A stretch of DNA of 64,000 bases, taken from the NCBI RefSeq assembly GCF_024198215.1, contig NZ_JAKCFA010000011.1, positions 248,001 to 312,000 of the forward strand, written 5' to 3'. The notes under the pieces are model-generated. The model was given only the letters and a program-made list of their open reading frames with translations. It searched no databases and was not told where the DNA came from. Shown here piece after piece: positions 17,128 to 25,628 of this stretch. Each line of letters opens with the position of its first letter. Position 1 is the stretch's first letter. The position numbers and the translations under genes are program-made. This DNA is from Myxococcus qinghaiensis (lineage in GTDB: Bacteria > Myxococcota > Myxococcia > Myxococcales > Myxococcaceae).

Positions 17128-17835
17128 ATGATGCGCTCAGTCTCCTCCTGGCTCCTGTTGTCCGCGATGTCGCTGGCCTCCGCCTCCGCCGCCCAGGAGG
17201 CGACGGCCGGGCAACCCGGACAGGAGGGCCGCATCGAGCAGCTGTCCGCCGCGTCCGAGGAGAATCCGCACGGGGCGGTGATTGCGCCGGTGACGCTGCC
17301 GCCCGGGACGACGTCGCTATACGGCTACGCGGGCGCGCCGGAAATCGGCGTGGGCTTCCGGCAGGGCATCTCCAGCGTCGAGTTGGAGGCACGCGCGCGG
17401 CTCAACTGGTTCCAGCTCTCCGCCGCGCTGGAGCTGGTGGGGCGATTGAAGGTGCTGGAGCGCGGCTCGGTGTCGCTGGCGCCGACGCTGGGGGTGGGCG
17501 TGGTGTTCAACTCCGGCGCCACGTACATGGACGACGATAACGTCTCCGGCGTGCTGCTGCGCCTGTCCCCGGGGTTGGTGGCGGGCTGGAAGGTGGCCGA
17601 GACGGTGACGGTGTTGGGGCTGGTGGACCTGCCCTTGGACATCGGCATCTCGAAGGGGGAGCAGCGGCGCTTCCAGGCGCTCGGCGGTGGCGGCGTCGAG
17701 GTGTACCTGGGCAGCAACGTGTCGGTGCTGCTCGCGGGACAGCTCGGCTCGGACACGTTCCGGGAACGCGCGGGCCTCACCGACACGCGACTGGGCTGGG
17801 CGCTGAAGGCGGGCCTGGGCGCGCGCCTCTTCTGA
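17128..17835 (+). CDS. Exported barrel-like protein of unknown function
   Basis: A 235-residue protein with a classical signal peptide ending near 'ASASAAQE'. The mature part has alternating hydrophobic and polar residues and many glycines ('VSLAPTLGVGVVFNSG', 'VSVLLAGQLGSDTF'), ending in a hydrophobic strand 'GLGARLF' with a terminal Phe, typical of outer-membrane beta-barrels. No family is recognised. The frame also offers a GTG at 17119; the first ATG is used. It converges on the sigma54 regulator gene with one base between. Confidence 0.75.
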   Translation: MMRSVSSWLLLSAMSLASASAAQEATAGQPGQEGRIEQLSAASEENPHGAVIAPVTLPPGTTSLYGYAGAPEIGVGFRQGISSVELEARARLNWFQLSAALELVGRLKVLERGSVSLAPTLGVGVVFNSGATYMDDDNVSGVLLRLSPGLVAGWKVAETVTVLGLVDLPLDIGISKGEQRRFQALGGGGVEVYLGSNVSVLLAGQLGSDTFRERAGLTDTRLGWALKAGLGARLF

Positions 17836-17836
17836 C

Positions 17837-19210
17837 TCACGTCAGCCCGAAGCGCTCCAGCTTCTTGAGCAGCCCCTGGCGCGACAGCCCCAGGGCCTCC
17901 GCCGAGTGCGTGCGGTTGCCACCGAAGCGCTTCAGCGCGTCCTCGATTTCGCGCCGTTCCAGCGCCTCCACCTTGGCGGCCAGCGTGGTGGCACCCGGGG
18001 CGCTCGCGCGCGGTCGCTCGCTGCCGGTGAAGGACAGGTCCTCGGGCTGGAGCTCGCGGCGCTCTCCGGCCAGCACGGTGGCGCGCTGCATCTCGTGACG
18101 CAGCTCACGCAGGTTGCCCGGCCAGCCGTGTGACGCGAGGGACTCGGCCGCCGCATCCGACAGCAGTCTCGCGCGTCCGTCCGGGCACAGGTGCGCGCAC
18201 TGATTGAGGAAGTGCTTGGCCAGGAGCGGCAAGTCAGTGGCGCGCTCGCGCAGGGGCGGCAGCCGAAGCTCCACGCCCTTCACGCGCCAGTAGAGGTCCT
18301 CGCGGAAGGTGCCTTCCTGGAGCATGTGTCCCAGGTCCTGGTGCGTCGCGGAGATGAGGCGGATGTCCACGTGCACGGGCAGGTCCGCGCCCACCGGGAG
18401 GATGTCGCCCGTCTCCAGCGCGCGCAGCACCTTCACTTGAAGCGACGGCGTCATGTCGCCCAGCTCGTCGAGGAACAGGGTGCCGCCGTCGGCTTCCGCG
18501 AAGAGGCCCCGGTGGTCTCTCGTCGCGCCGGTGAAGCTGCCCTTCACGTGGCCGAAGAGCGCGCTCTCCAGCAGCGTCTCCGGAAGCGCGCCGCAGTTGA
18601 CGGGGATGAAGGGGCCCGCGTGGCGCCGGCTCTTCTGGTGCACCAGGCGCGCGAGCAGCTCCTTGCCGGTGCCATTCTCGCCGGTGACGAGCACGGGCAA
18701 ATCGCTGCCGGCCACCCGCTCCGCCAGCGACAGGGCGGCGAGGAATGGAGCGCTCTGCCCCACCATGGCCGCGTCTCCGGCGGCGCGCTCCAGGGACGTG
18801 CGCAGCGCCTCCACCTGGCGCTCCAGCGCCACCCGGGCCAGCGCGCGCTGCACGACGACGAGCAGCACATCCGGGTCCACCGGCTTGGTGAGGAAGTCGT
18901 AGGCGCCCAGGCGAATCGCCTCCAGCGAGTGCCGCGTGTCACCCACCCCGGAGACGACGATGACCTTGGTGCCGGGCCGGGCGTCGAGCAGCGCGGCCAG
19001 TCCGGCCAGGCCCGCGGAGACGCTGCCGTCCGGAGGCAGCATCAAGTCCAGCAGGACGAGGGGAAAGGGGCGCGCCTCGAAGGCGGCGCGAGCGGAGGGA
19101 CGGTCTCCCGCCTCCACCACCTCGTAACCCGCGTCGCGCAGCAGGCCGCCGTAGACCTTTCGGAAGGCGGAGTCGTCGTCGACGAGCAGCAGGGGATGGG
19201 CGGGCGCCAT
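17837..19210 (-). CDS. NtrC-type sigma54-dependent response regulator
   Basis: A 457-residue bacterial enhancer-binding protein. Receiver residues 5-120 include Asp55 in 'LVLLDLMLP' and Lys in 'YDFLTKPVD'; the AAA+ domain spans about 150-375 with Walker A 'GENGTGKE', the sigma54 contact loop 'GSFTGA' and Walker B 'LFLDELGD'. A Fis-type helix-turn-helix closes the protein ('NRTHSAEALGLSRQGLLKKL'). It activates RpoN promoters after phosphorylation by an unknown kinase. The small Cys-rich gene lies 9 bases upstream, so the two are probably co-transcribed. Its targets are unknown. Confidence 0.95.
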   Translation of the reverse strand: MAPAHPLLLVDDDSAFRKVYGGLLRDAGYEVVEAGDRPSARAAFEARPFPLVLLDLMLPPDGSVSAGLAGLAALLDARPGTKVIVVSGVGDTRHSLEAIRLGAYDFLTKPVDPDVLLVVVQRALARVALERQVEALRTSLERAAGDAAMVGQSAPFLAALSLAERVAGSDLPVLVTGENGTGKELLARLVHQKSRRHAGPFIPVNCGALPETLLESALFGHVKGSFTGATRDHRGLFAEADGGTLFLDELGDMTPSLQVKVLRALETGDILPVGADLPVHVDIRLISATHQDLGHMLQEGTFREDLYWRVKGVELRLPPLRERATDLPLLAKHFLNQCAHLCPDGRARLLSDAAAESLASHGWPGNLRELRHEMQRATVLAGERRELQPEDLSFTGSERPRASAPGATTLAAKVEALERREIEDALKRFGGNRTHSAEALGLSRQGLLKKLERFGLT

Positions 19211-19219
19211 GGCGTGGCC

Positions 19220-19462
19220 TCAGTCCGGCAGGGGGGCCTGGCGCGGCGTGCCCAGGATCTCCAGGGTGCGCATGGCCACCTGGATGAGCGTCTGGGCGCA
19301 CGGCTCGCAGCCGCCGCCACAGCACCGGGGCCAACGGCCCTCGGGGTTGCGCAGCAGCGGGCGCACACAGGACTGGTAGTAGCTGGGCAGCCCCAGCTCC
19401 TCACTGGCTCGGGCCAGCGCGGAGTCGAGCGGCGACGGTGTGGACTCGGTGACGTCGGACAC
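19220..19462 (-). CDS. Small cysteine-rich protein (CCGxGCxPC)
   Basis: An 80-residue protein read from GTG 19462. Its centre carries 'RCCGGGCEPCAQTLIQVA', which resembles the CCGxGCxPC core of the oxidoreductase-like domain (PF09791 type), plus a further Cys in 'YYQSCVRPLL'. The cysteines could bind metal or take part in redox. A longer frame upstream (to 19876) runs into the glycosylase gene and is not believed. It sits directly ahead of the NtrC-type regulator on the same strand, suggesting a shared role. The start codon is uncertain. Confidence 0.6.
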   Translation of the reverse strand: MSDVTESTPSPLDSALARASEELGLPSYYQSCVRPLLRNPEGRWPRCCGGGCEPCAQTLIQVAMRTLEILGTPRQAPLPD

Positions 19463-19563
19463 ACCTGCTTCATAACAGCGGAGCGGGAGGGAGTGCAGCG
19501 GGGTGGCCCGCTCCTCCTGCTGCGAGGGACAAGAAGAGGCAATGGCCTCCTCCTGACGGGGGC

Positions 19564-20418
19564 TTACAGCAACAACCCCTGCGTCGGTCCAGAGGGTGTT
19601 CCTGACTCGGGTTGGCACCGGGCGCACCAGTGCGTGTTGCGGCCTCCGACGCGCTCGTGGGTGATGGGCGTGCCACAGCTCGGACACGGCGCTCCGGTGC
19701 GCTCGAAGACATTGCGCCGGTGCCTCGCCTGACCCTTCACCCCGAACAAGTCCCGCTGCGTGCCTCGCAGCGACAGGCCCTCTTCGAGCACCTCGCGCAT
19801 CGAGCGATGCAGCCGCGTCAGCTCTTCTCGCGTGAGCGATGTTGCCAGGCGACGGGGGTCCAACCCCGCCTTCCACAGGCTCTCATCCGCGTCCCGATTC
19901 CCCAGCCCCGCGATGACACGCTGGCTGAGCAACACCGTCTTGAGGGGACTCCTGCGACGTGACAGCCGACTCGCCAGGTGGTCCACGGTGAAGTCCGCAT
20001 CGAGCACCTCCGGCCCCAGCTCCTCCAGCTTCAGGCGCGTGCTCAGCTCGGTGGCGCGGGCCACCGCCATGCGCGCGTAACCCAGGGTGTCCGTGAGCCA
20101 GAGCTCCTCATCCGCGTCGAGCTTCAGGACCACCAGACTCTCGGGTGGACGCTCACTGCCCACGGGCCTCAATGACAACGAGCCCCAGAGCATGAAGTGG
20201 ACCGCGAGCGTCTGTCCGTCCTCCAGCGACAGGAGGATGAACTTCGCCCGACGATGAGCACCGGTGATGAGCCGGCCTCGCAGCGCGGAGACGAACTCCG
20301 GTGGGGATGGGAAGCGGACCGCCTGCGGAGCGAGCACTTCCACGTCCGTGATGCGCCGGCCGACAACAGCCTGTCGCAAGTCACGGGCGATGATTTCGAC
20401 CTCGGGAACCTCGGCCAT
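19564..20418 (-). CDS. Fpg/Nei-family DNA glycosylase with N-terminal Ala
   Basis: A 284-residue formamidopyrimidine/endonuclease VIII-type glycosylase for oxidised bases. It has the N-terminal Glu motif, the beta-hairpin lysine (Lys59 in 'HRRAKFILLSL'), the helix-two-turn-helix 'GLGNRDADESLWKAGLDP' and a C-terminal zinc finger with two CxxC pairs ('CPSCGTPI', 'HWCARC'). The N-terminus reads 'MAEVPEVE' where Fpg proteins have 'MPELPEVE': the catalytic proline that forms the Schiff base is replaced by alanine. The open frame extends upstream to 20445, but the ATG at 20418 aligns exactly with the family start. Confidence 0.88.
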   Translation of the reverse strand: MAEVPEVEIIARDLRQAVVGRRITDVEVLAPQAVRFPSPPEFVSALRGRLITGAHRRAKFILLSLEDGQTLAVHFMLWGSLSLRPVGSERPPESLVVLKLDADEELWLTDTLGYARMAVARATELSTRLKLEELGPEVLDADFTVDHLASRLSRRRSPLKTVLLSQRVIAGLGNRDADESLWKAGLDPRRLATSLTREELTRLHRSMREVLEEGLSLRGTQRDLFGVKGQARHRRNVFERTGAPCPSCGTPITHERVGGRNTHWCARCQPESGTPSGPTQGLLL

Positions 20419-20723
20419 TGCGACGCATGTCCTCCGTCCCTCCACTGTCGCGCGGCCCGTACTCTCGCCAGTCTGGAGGACTTCATTCCCGGGTGCCCGG
20501 CGGGACTCCAGGCAAGCATGGACTGGACACCGCGAAGGCTCGCCCTGAAGAACGCCATCCCGGGTGAGTCACCCGCACCCGGGGGCCTGTCGTCAGGACT
20601 CCACGCGGGCTCGGGAATAGTTGTCACGCGATACCGCTGCAAACACGTGGCGATATTGCGCCGCGAAGCCTCGCGTTCCCTCCGCGACCTGATGAGCCAT
20701 TCCGGCCAGGTCTGGAGAGCCCC
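20419..20723. other. 305-base divergent intergenic region
   Basis: Lies between the glycosylase gene (minus) and the S41 peptidase gene (plus). No clear promoter consensus, terminator or small gene was found. GGAGAG just before 20724 is a plausible ribosome-binding site for the peptidase. Confidence 0.4.
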
Positions 20724-22970
20724 ATGAGCAAGTCGTTCTTCCGTCGCATTGTCGACGACGGCGCCACCCGTGCGCGTTCGTTCCGTCACCACCCCGTCCT
20801 CACCGCCAGCCTCCTCGCACTGCTGGGAGGAAGTGCCGGGGCACAGTCGCATCCGTCCTCCGAAACCTGGTGCGGAAATGGCAGTGCCGGTCCAGCGAGC
20901 GCGCTACCCGCCCCCGTCGCGATGTCCGCCGCTCACGCGCAGGCACGCTTCTTCGGCGCGGGCCCCAACTACGTCGACACGGACCTGTCCCTCGCCGCCG
21001 CGCTCGAGGGACTCACGGTGGACTGGGACGCGGCCACCACGAGCTACGCGGACATGATGGAGTCCGTCTGTGCCCTGGACGTCTCATCGCAATCACTGGC
21101 GCCCGCCCGAGTCCTCGCCCTGGGCCCCATCGCCTTCGTCCGTCCCGGCACGGGCCCGCTCACCCTTCCACGTCACACGCGCGCGGTGGTCATCGACCTG
21201 CGCAACCTTCCCCAGGACCCGCGACTGGAAGAGGCCCTGGCCCGAGCCATCGGCGTGGCCAGCACCGCGCCCGTCACCCGACTGACGGAGCGCGTCCGGG
21301 GGCACCTCGGAATGATGGACGAGATGTCGTACTACAACGTCTATCGGAACTTCATCGACGCGCGCACGCCAGCGCCCCACGCGGCGACAGGACACGCGCA
21401 GCTTCCCGTCGCGCTGCTCACCGGGCCCGCGCTGGCGCCCGCCGCCGCGCGCTTCGCGGTGGACCTGCGGATGGCCCAGCGAGCCTGGCTCGTCGGAGCG
21501 CCGGTCCACACGAGCGTCGCCGAATCCCGGTGGATGCCCGTGAGTGCCAGAGGGCTGCTCATCCGGACCTCGCGGCTGGAGGACAGCCAGGGCCCGATTC
21601 CCGACGTCCTCGCTCCGGACCTGTCGCTGTCCATCCTGGGACTGAGTGGCGCCACCACGGACCTGCCCACCTCGGCGCGAGCGAGCTCCCTCACGTCGTT
21701 GCTCGGCACGCCCGCCCCCGTGGACCGCACCGCGCCTGTCGTACGCAAGGCTCCGTCCGAGCGCATCCCGTTCGAGGACACGCCTCCCCCTGGCGCATCC
21801 TCCGGCATCGCCCGCGCCGACCTGCTCATCCTTCACGGCGCCACCCGCCTGTTCTTCCCCTACTTCCACGTGGTGGGTGACGGAATCGACGCGCGGCTGA
21901 TGGAGACCCTGGCCCTGGTCGATGCCACCCCCGTCACCCAGAGCTCACAGACGCACCGGCTCCTGCAACGGTTCAATGAGGTCCTCAAGGATGGCCACGG
22001 CTTCGTCGATGATTGGAACTCCGATGCCCCCGCCGGCTACTTCCCCGTCGCGCTGGAAGAAGTCTCGGGAGAGCCCGTCATCCGCCGCTCCGCGCTGCCC
22101 GACGTCCACCCAGGCGATACGGTGGTGAGCGTGGGAGGAACACCGATGTCCGCGTGGCTGGCCGAGGAGAAGGCCCATGCCTCCGCCGCCACCCCGGGCT
22201 ACCTGCACAACGTGGTGGTCCGCCGGCTCCTCCCACTCAAGGGTCCCACCACCTTCGGTCTTCGCGCCGTGGATGGCACGGTGCGCTCGGTGCAAGTACA
22301 GCCCCAGCCAGTGGCGGCGCTGCGCCAGGTGAGTGGCCCCGCGTCGCTGCGAGGCGCGGGGAGCCTCGCGGACCTCGGCGCACCGGAGCTGCACTACCTC
22401 AACCTGGCCAGTGAGGTTCTCAACACACCCGCGGCCTTCTTGACGGCACTGACCGGGGCCCAGGGCGCGCAAGGGCTCGTGGTGGACATGCGCGGCTATC
22501 CGGGCGTCAGCAACTATCAGATTGCGGAGCGGCTCGTCCCCGCGCCGTTCCAGTCGCCCATCTTCCGGTACCCCGTCTGGACGGGGCCTGACGCCTTCGA
22601 GATGTTCGACAGCATCCACACCCGTCAGCCGCAGTCAAACCCCTCCTATGCGGGCCCCATCGTCCTGCTGGTGGGGCCTGGGACGGTGTCGGCGGCGGAG
22701 AACTTCTCCATCATGCTGAAGGGCGCCCAGCGGGTGACGGTGGTGGGTCGCCGCAGCGCGGGGACCAACGGCAACATCACCTACCTGCTGCTGCCGGGCC
22801 TCATGTCAGCGTGCTTCACCAGCATGGAGGTCCTCCACCAGAACCGCGAGCGCTTCCACGGCATCGGCATCGTCCCCGACATCGAGGTGGCTCCCACCGC
22901 CTCGGACATCGCCACCGGTCGAGACCCGGAGCTGCTGCGCGCCATCGAGTACCTGCGCACCGGACAGTGA
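20724..22970 (+). CDS. Secreted S41-family peptidase
   Basis: A 748-residue exported protein with a signal peptide ending near 'GGSAGAQS'. The C-terminal part is an S41 (C-terminal-processing/tail-specific) serine peptidase: a PDZ-like segment ('DVHPGDTVVSVGGTPM') is followed by 'LVVDMRGYPGVSN' and the nucleophile region 'VGPGTVSAAENF' with Ser656. The segment 'SAGTNGNITYLLLPG' and the ending 'GIGIVPDIEV' are also typical. The N-terminal 350 residues contain no recognised domain. It probably acts outside the cytoplasm on proteins or peptides; no substrate is indicated. Confidence 0.88.
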   Translation: MSKSFFRRIVDDGATRARSFRHHPVLTASLLALLGGSAGAQSHPSSETWCGNGSAGPASALPAPVAMSAAHAQARFFGAGPNYVDTDLSLAAALEGLTVDWDAATTSYADMMESVCALDVSSQSLAPARVLALGPIAFVRPGTGPLTLPRHTRAVVIDLRNLPQDPRLEEALARAIGVASTAPVTRLTERVRGHLGMMDEMSYYNVYRNFIDARTPAPHAATGHAQLPVALLTGPALAPAAARFAVDLRMAQRAWLVGAPVHTSVAESRWMPVSARGLLIRTSRLEDSQGPIPDVLAPDLSLSILGLSGATTDLPTSARASSLTSLLGTPAPVDRTAPVVRKAPSERIPFEDTPPPGASSGIARADLLILHGATRLFFPYFHVVGDGIDARLMETLALVDATPVTQSSQTHRLLQRFNEVLKDGHGFVDDWNSDAPAGYFPVALEEVSGEPVIRRSALPDVHPGDTVVSVGGTPMSAWLAEEKAHASAATPGYLHNVVVRRLLPLKGPTTFGLRAVDGTVRSVQVQPQPVAALRQVSGPASLRGAGSLADLGAPELHYLNLASEVLNTPAAFLTALTGAQGAQGLVVDMRGYPGVSNYQIAERLVPAPFQSPIFRYPVWTGPDAFEMFDSIHTRQPQSNPSYAGPIVLLVGPGTVSAAENFSIMLKGAQRVTVVGRRSAGTNGNITYLLLPGLMSACFTSMEVLHQNRERFHGIGIVPDIEVAPTASDIATGRDPELLRAIEYLRTGQ

Positions 22971-22993
22971 CACCTTCAGCAGCCACGTGACGT

Positions 22994-23036
22994 GAGCGCG
23001 TCCCCCAGGTGCGGCAACCACTTGGAGGACGCGCTC
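22994..23036. terminator. Bidirectional hairpin between S41 peptidase gene and rtcA
   Basis: Ten perfect pairs (GAGCGCGTCC / GGACGCGCTC), one mismatch, then seven more pairs with one G-T, around a seven-base loop. It lies between convergent stop codons, so it likely ends both transcripts, though no T-tract is present. Confidence 0.65.
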
Positions 23037-23046
23037 GACGGCCTGC

Positions 23047-24063
23047 TCAGCCGCGCACCACCACCTCCCGCACCTCGCGAGACACCTCGCGCACGTCCAC
23101 CTTCACATCGAGGAAGTGCGCCATCGTCTCCAGCTGCGTCACCGAGTGCCCATCCAGCGGCAGCGTGCGGAACTCCCCGCCTCGCGCCAGCGCGAACAGC
23201 AGGAGCAGCTGGTCGCACAGGTGCTCGCCCACCGGGACTTCCGCATCCAGGTAGCGCTTCACCTCGCTGGCAACCTCCTCCGCGACGACTTCGGCGCGCT
23301 TGCCACGCTCTCCGAAGCCCGTGAAGACCTCCGTGACGTGCTCGCTCTCCACCTCCGCCACCAGCACGTTGCCCGGTCCCGTGGTGCGCTTGAGTTCCTC
23401 CACCCGCAGCTCGTCCGGACGCCACTTGAGCAGCGCGCCCGCCGTCTCCATCTCCCGCTTCGCCACGTCGAAGGGAATCATCGCCACCACCGCCTTCGCG
23501 TCGCGGCGCAGCACCCGCCCGCGCTCCAGCAGTGACAGGGGCTTCATCGGCCCGGGCCGCACGTCCACGCGGAACTTCCCGCCACCCGCCGGAAAGAAGC
23601 CGGGACGCTCCAGCGTGGCCGCGACGTCTGGCCCCAGCTTGCGCAGAATCGGCAGATACGCGCGGGTGAGGAAGTCGAACGGCGGCGCCGCCGGGTTGTG
23701 CGTTCCCCCCTCCAACATCAGCGTGGACGGCTCGGATGCGGCCAGCAGCGCGGGGAGCACCGTCTGCAACACCAGCGTGGCGCTGCCCGCCGTGCCCACC
23801 GCGAAGTGATAGTTGCCCGCCGTCAGCGCGCGCGGACGGAACGTCAGCTCCTTCGAGCCCAGCTCCGCGCCGGAGACCTCCGCCGCGCCCACTGCCTCGG
23901 CGGCCTTCACGCCCGTCAGGTGTTGTCGCAGCAGGCCCGGCTTCGCGCGGCCCGCGCGGATGTTCGTCATCGTGAAGGGCGTCCCCGTCACCAAGGACAA
24001 CGCCAGCGACGTGCGCAGCACCTGGCCGCCGCCCTCTCCCCTGGAACCATCGATGCGCAGCAT
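23047..24063 (-). CDS. rtcA: RNA 3'-terminal phosphate cyclase
   Basis: RtcA converts RNA 3'-phosphates to 2',3'-cyclic phosphates using ATP through a covalent enzyme-His-AMP intermediate. The 338-residue protein starts 'MLRIDGSRGEGGGQVLRTSL', the family hallmark, and ends with 'GEHLCDQLLLLFALARGG', which contains the nucleotidylated histidine. Length is exactly typical. The reading frame is open to 24129, but ATG 24063 begins the conserved motif. It is the second gene of the rtcBA operon, 185 bases behind rtcB, with a strong hairpin in the gap. Confidence 0.96.
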   Translation of the reverse strand: MLRIDGSRGEGGGQVLRTSLALSLVTGTPFTMTNIRAGRAKPGLLRQHLTGVKAAEAVGAAEVSGAELGSKELTFRPRALTAGNYHFAVGTAGSATLVLQTVLPALLAASEPSTLMLEGGTHNPAAPPFDFLTRAYLPILRKLGPDVAATLERPGFFPAGGGKFRVDVRPGPMKPLSLLERGRVLRRDAKAVVAMIPFDVAKREMETAGALLKWRPDELRVEELKRTTGPGNVLVAEVESEHVTEVFTGFGERGKRAEVVAEEVASEVKRYLDAEVPVGEHLCDQLLLLFALARGGEFRTLPLDGHSVTQLETMAHFLDVKVDVREVSREVREVVVRG

Positions 24064-24137
24064 GTGTGTCGTCTCCTGCTTTTCCCACGCCTCACGGCCC
24101 CGCCCCGGCATTCTGACACCCTTCCCCAAATAGCGGA

Positions 24138-24186
24138 GCCCGCTCCCCCACTCTGGCGGCCTTTCGGCCTCTTGGGGGGAACGGGC
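24138..24186 (-). other. Structured RNA hairpin between rtcB and rtcA
   Basis: In the rtcBA transcript this element forms an outer stem of 12 pairs (GCCCGTTCCCCC with GGGGGAGCGGGC, one G-U), an asymmetric internal loop and an inner GGCC-GAAA-GGCC stem capped by a GNRA tetraloop. No U-tract follows, so it is not a standard terminator. It could be a processing signal, a translation-control element, a stabiliser of rtcB mRNA or a small RNA. The fold is read directly from base complementarity; function is unknown. Confidence 0.65.
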
Positions 24187-24248
24187 GCCTCGGTGTCGTC
24201 ATCCCGGCATGGCCACCTCGCGTGTTGGGGGTTGTCGTTGTCCTTCGG

Positions 24249-25484
24249 CTACCCCTTCACACAGACGACCTGCTTCAGCGTGTGGACCACTTCGACCAGG
24301 TCCGACTGCGCCGCCATCACCGCATCGATGGGCTTGTACGCCGCCGGCGTCTCGTCAATCACGTCCACGTCCTTGCGGCACTCCACGCCCTCCGTCGCCT
24401 TCGCGTGGTCCTCCAGCGTGAAGCGCTTCTTCGCCGCCTCACGCGACATCACCCGGCCCGCGCCGTGGCTGCAGGAATGGAAGCTGTCCGCGTTTCCCTT
24501 CCCTCGGACGATGTACGAACGCGCCCCCATGCTGCCGGGGATGATGCCGAGGTCACCCTCTCGCGCCCGCACCGCGCCCTTGCGCGTCACGAAGCAGTTC
24601 TTCCCGAAGTGATGCTCACGCGACACGTAGTTGTGGTGGCAGTTCACCGCCGACTCGGACAGCGAGAACGGAGGCAGCTCACCGCTCAACTGCAACGCAT
24701 CCACCGCGCCTCGCAGCATCAGCTCGCGGTTCATCGCCGCGAAGTCCTGCGCCCAGCTCACCGCGAAGACGTAGTCATCGAAGTGCTCCGTCCCCTCCGG
24801 CAGGTACGCCAGGTCCGCGTCGGGGAGGTTGATATGCCAGCGGCGCATGTCCTCCTTCGCCAGCTCGATGAAGTAGCTGCCGATACGGTTACCCACGCCA
24901 CGCGAACCGGAGTGCAACATCAGCCACACGCCATCCGACTCGTCCAGGCACAGCTCGATGAAGTGGTTACCCGTCCCGAGCGTACCCAGGTGCGCCAGCT
25001 CCGGCCCACGGCCGATGCGAGGGTGCTTGGCGACGATGCGGTCATACCCTTCCATCAACCGCGACCACACCTGCTGATGCGAGGCCGGAGCCACGCGCCA
25101 CGCGCCGACGTCGTTGCGGCCCCCGTTATCCGAGCGGCCATGCGGCACCGCCCGCTCGATGGCCGAGCGCACCCCACGCAGCGAGTCCGGGAGCTGGTCC
25201 GCACGCAGCGTCGTGCGCACGGCGATCATCCCGCAGCCGATATCCACACCCACCGCCGCCGGAACCACCGCGCCCACCGTCGGGACGACGCTCCCCACGG
25301 TCGCACCGTAACCGCGGTGCACGTCCGGCATCACCGCGACCCACTTGTGGATGAAAGGCAGGCCACGCAGGTTCCGGAGCTGCTTCTTGGCCTCGTCCTC
25401 GAACGGCACTCCCATCGTCCACGACTTGATGGGGCGACCCGCCTCGTCCGACAGCACCTCGTAGCTCACCTTGTTGCGCTCCAT
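24249..25484 (-). CDS. rtcB: RNA-splicing/repair ligase RtcB
   Basis: RtcB joins RNA 3'-phosphate or 2',3'-cyclic phosphate ends to 5'-OH ends with GTP and Mn2+. The 411-residue protein has the metal motif 'VGVDIGCGM', 'LGTGNHFIEL', 'HSGSRGVG', 'VNCHHNYV' and the guanylated histidine loop 'SCSHGAGR' (His340). The much longer open frame to 27317 is a GC-rich artefact antisense to rtcR; ATG 25484 ('MERNKVSYEVL') is the real start. It is transcribed divergently from rtcR and is first in rtcBA behind a sigma54 promoter. It repairs RNA broken by ribotoxins or damage. Confidence 0.97.
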   Translation of the reverse strand: MERNKVSYEVLSDEAGRPIKSWTMGVPFEDEAKKQLRNLRGLPFIHKWVAVMPDVHRGYGATVGSVVPTVGAVVPAAVGVDIGCGMIAVRTTLRADQLPDSLRGVRSAIERAVPHGRSDNGGRNDVGAWRVAPASHQQVWSRLMEGYDRIVAKHPRIGRGPELAHLGTLGTGNHFIELCLDESDGVWLMLHSGSRGVGNRIGSYFIELAKEDMRRWHINLPDADLAYLPEGTEHFDDYVFAVSWAQDFAAMNRELMLRGAVDALQLSGELPPFSLSESAVNCHHNYVSREHHFGKNCFVTRKGAVRAREGDLGIIPGSMGARSYIVRGKGNADSFHSCSHGAGRVMSREAAKKRFTLEDHAKATEGVECRKDVDVIDETPAAYKPIDAVMAAQSDLVEVVHTLKQVVCVKG

Positions 25485-25542
25485 GGCCTTCACCTTTCGG
25501 TCGTTCGCCCGGGCTCTGTTTCCCGGGCACGGAGGGACGTAG

Positions 25543-25558
25543 AGCAGCCGGCGTGCCA
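25543..25558 (-). promoter_or_regulatory. Sigma54 promoter of rtcBA
   Basis: The minus strand reads TGGCACGCCGGCTGCT: the -24 element is perfect and the -12 element has one mismatch to TTGCW (CTGCT), keeping the essential GG and GC. Predicted start near 25531, about 47 bases ahead of rtcB. RtcR, encoded divergently, is a known sigma54 activator of rtcBA in enterobacteria. Confidence 0.85.
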
Positions 25559-25601
25559 ACCCTCCTCCCGAGGGAAGCGCCCCGAAGCGGCTGGTCATCC
25601 C

Positions 25602-25615
25602 TATCCCTTGGGATA
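25602..25615. promoter_or_regulatory. Palindrome in rtcB-rtcR intergenic region
   Basis: TATCCCTTGGGATA is a perfect 14-base palindrome lying 44-57 bases upstream of the rtcBA -24 element and 13 bases before the rtcR start codon. It is the best candidate for an RtcR binding site, which could both enhance rtcBA and repress rtcR. Confidence 0.5.
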
Positions 25616-25628
25616 AAGTCCTATTCGA

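Noticed and set aside
20419-20723. Possible -24/-12 element (TGGCGATATTGC) before the S41 gene
   Set aside because: Spacing between TGGC and TTGC is too short for sigma54.
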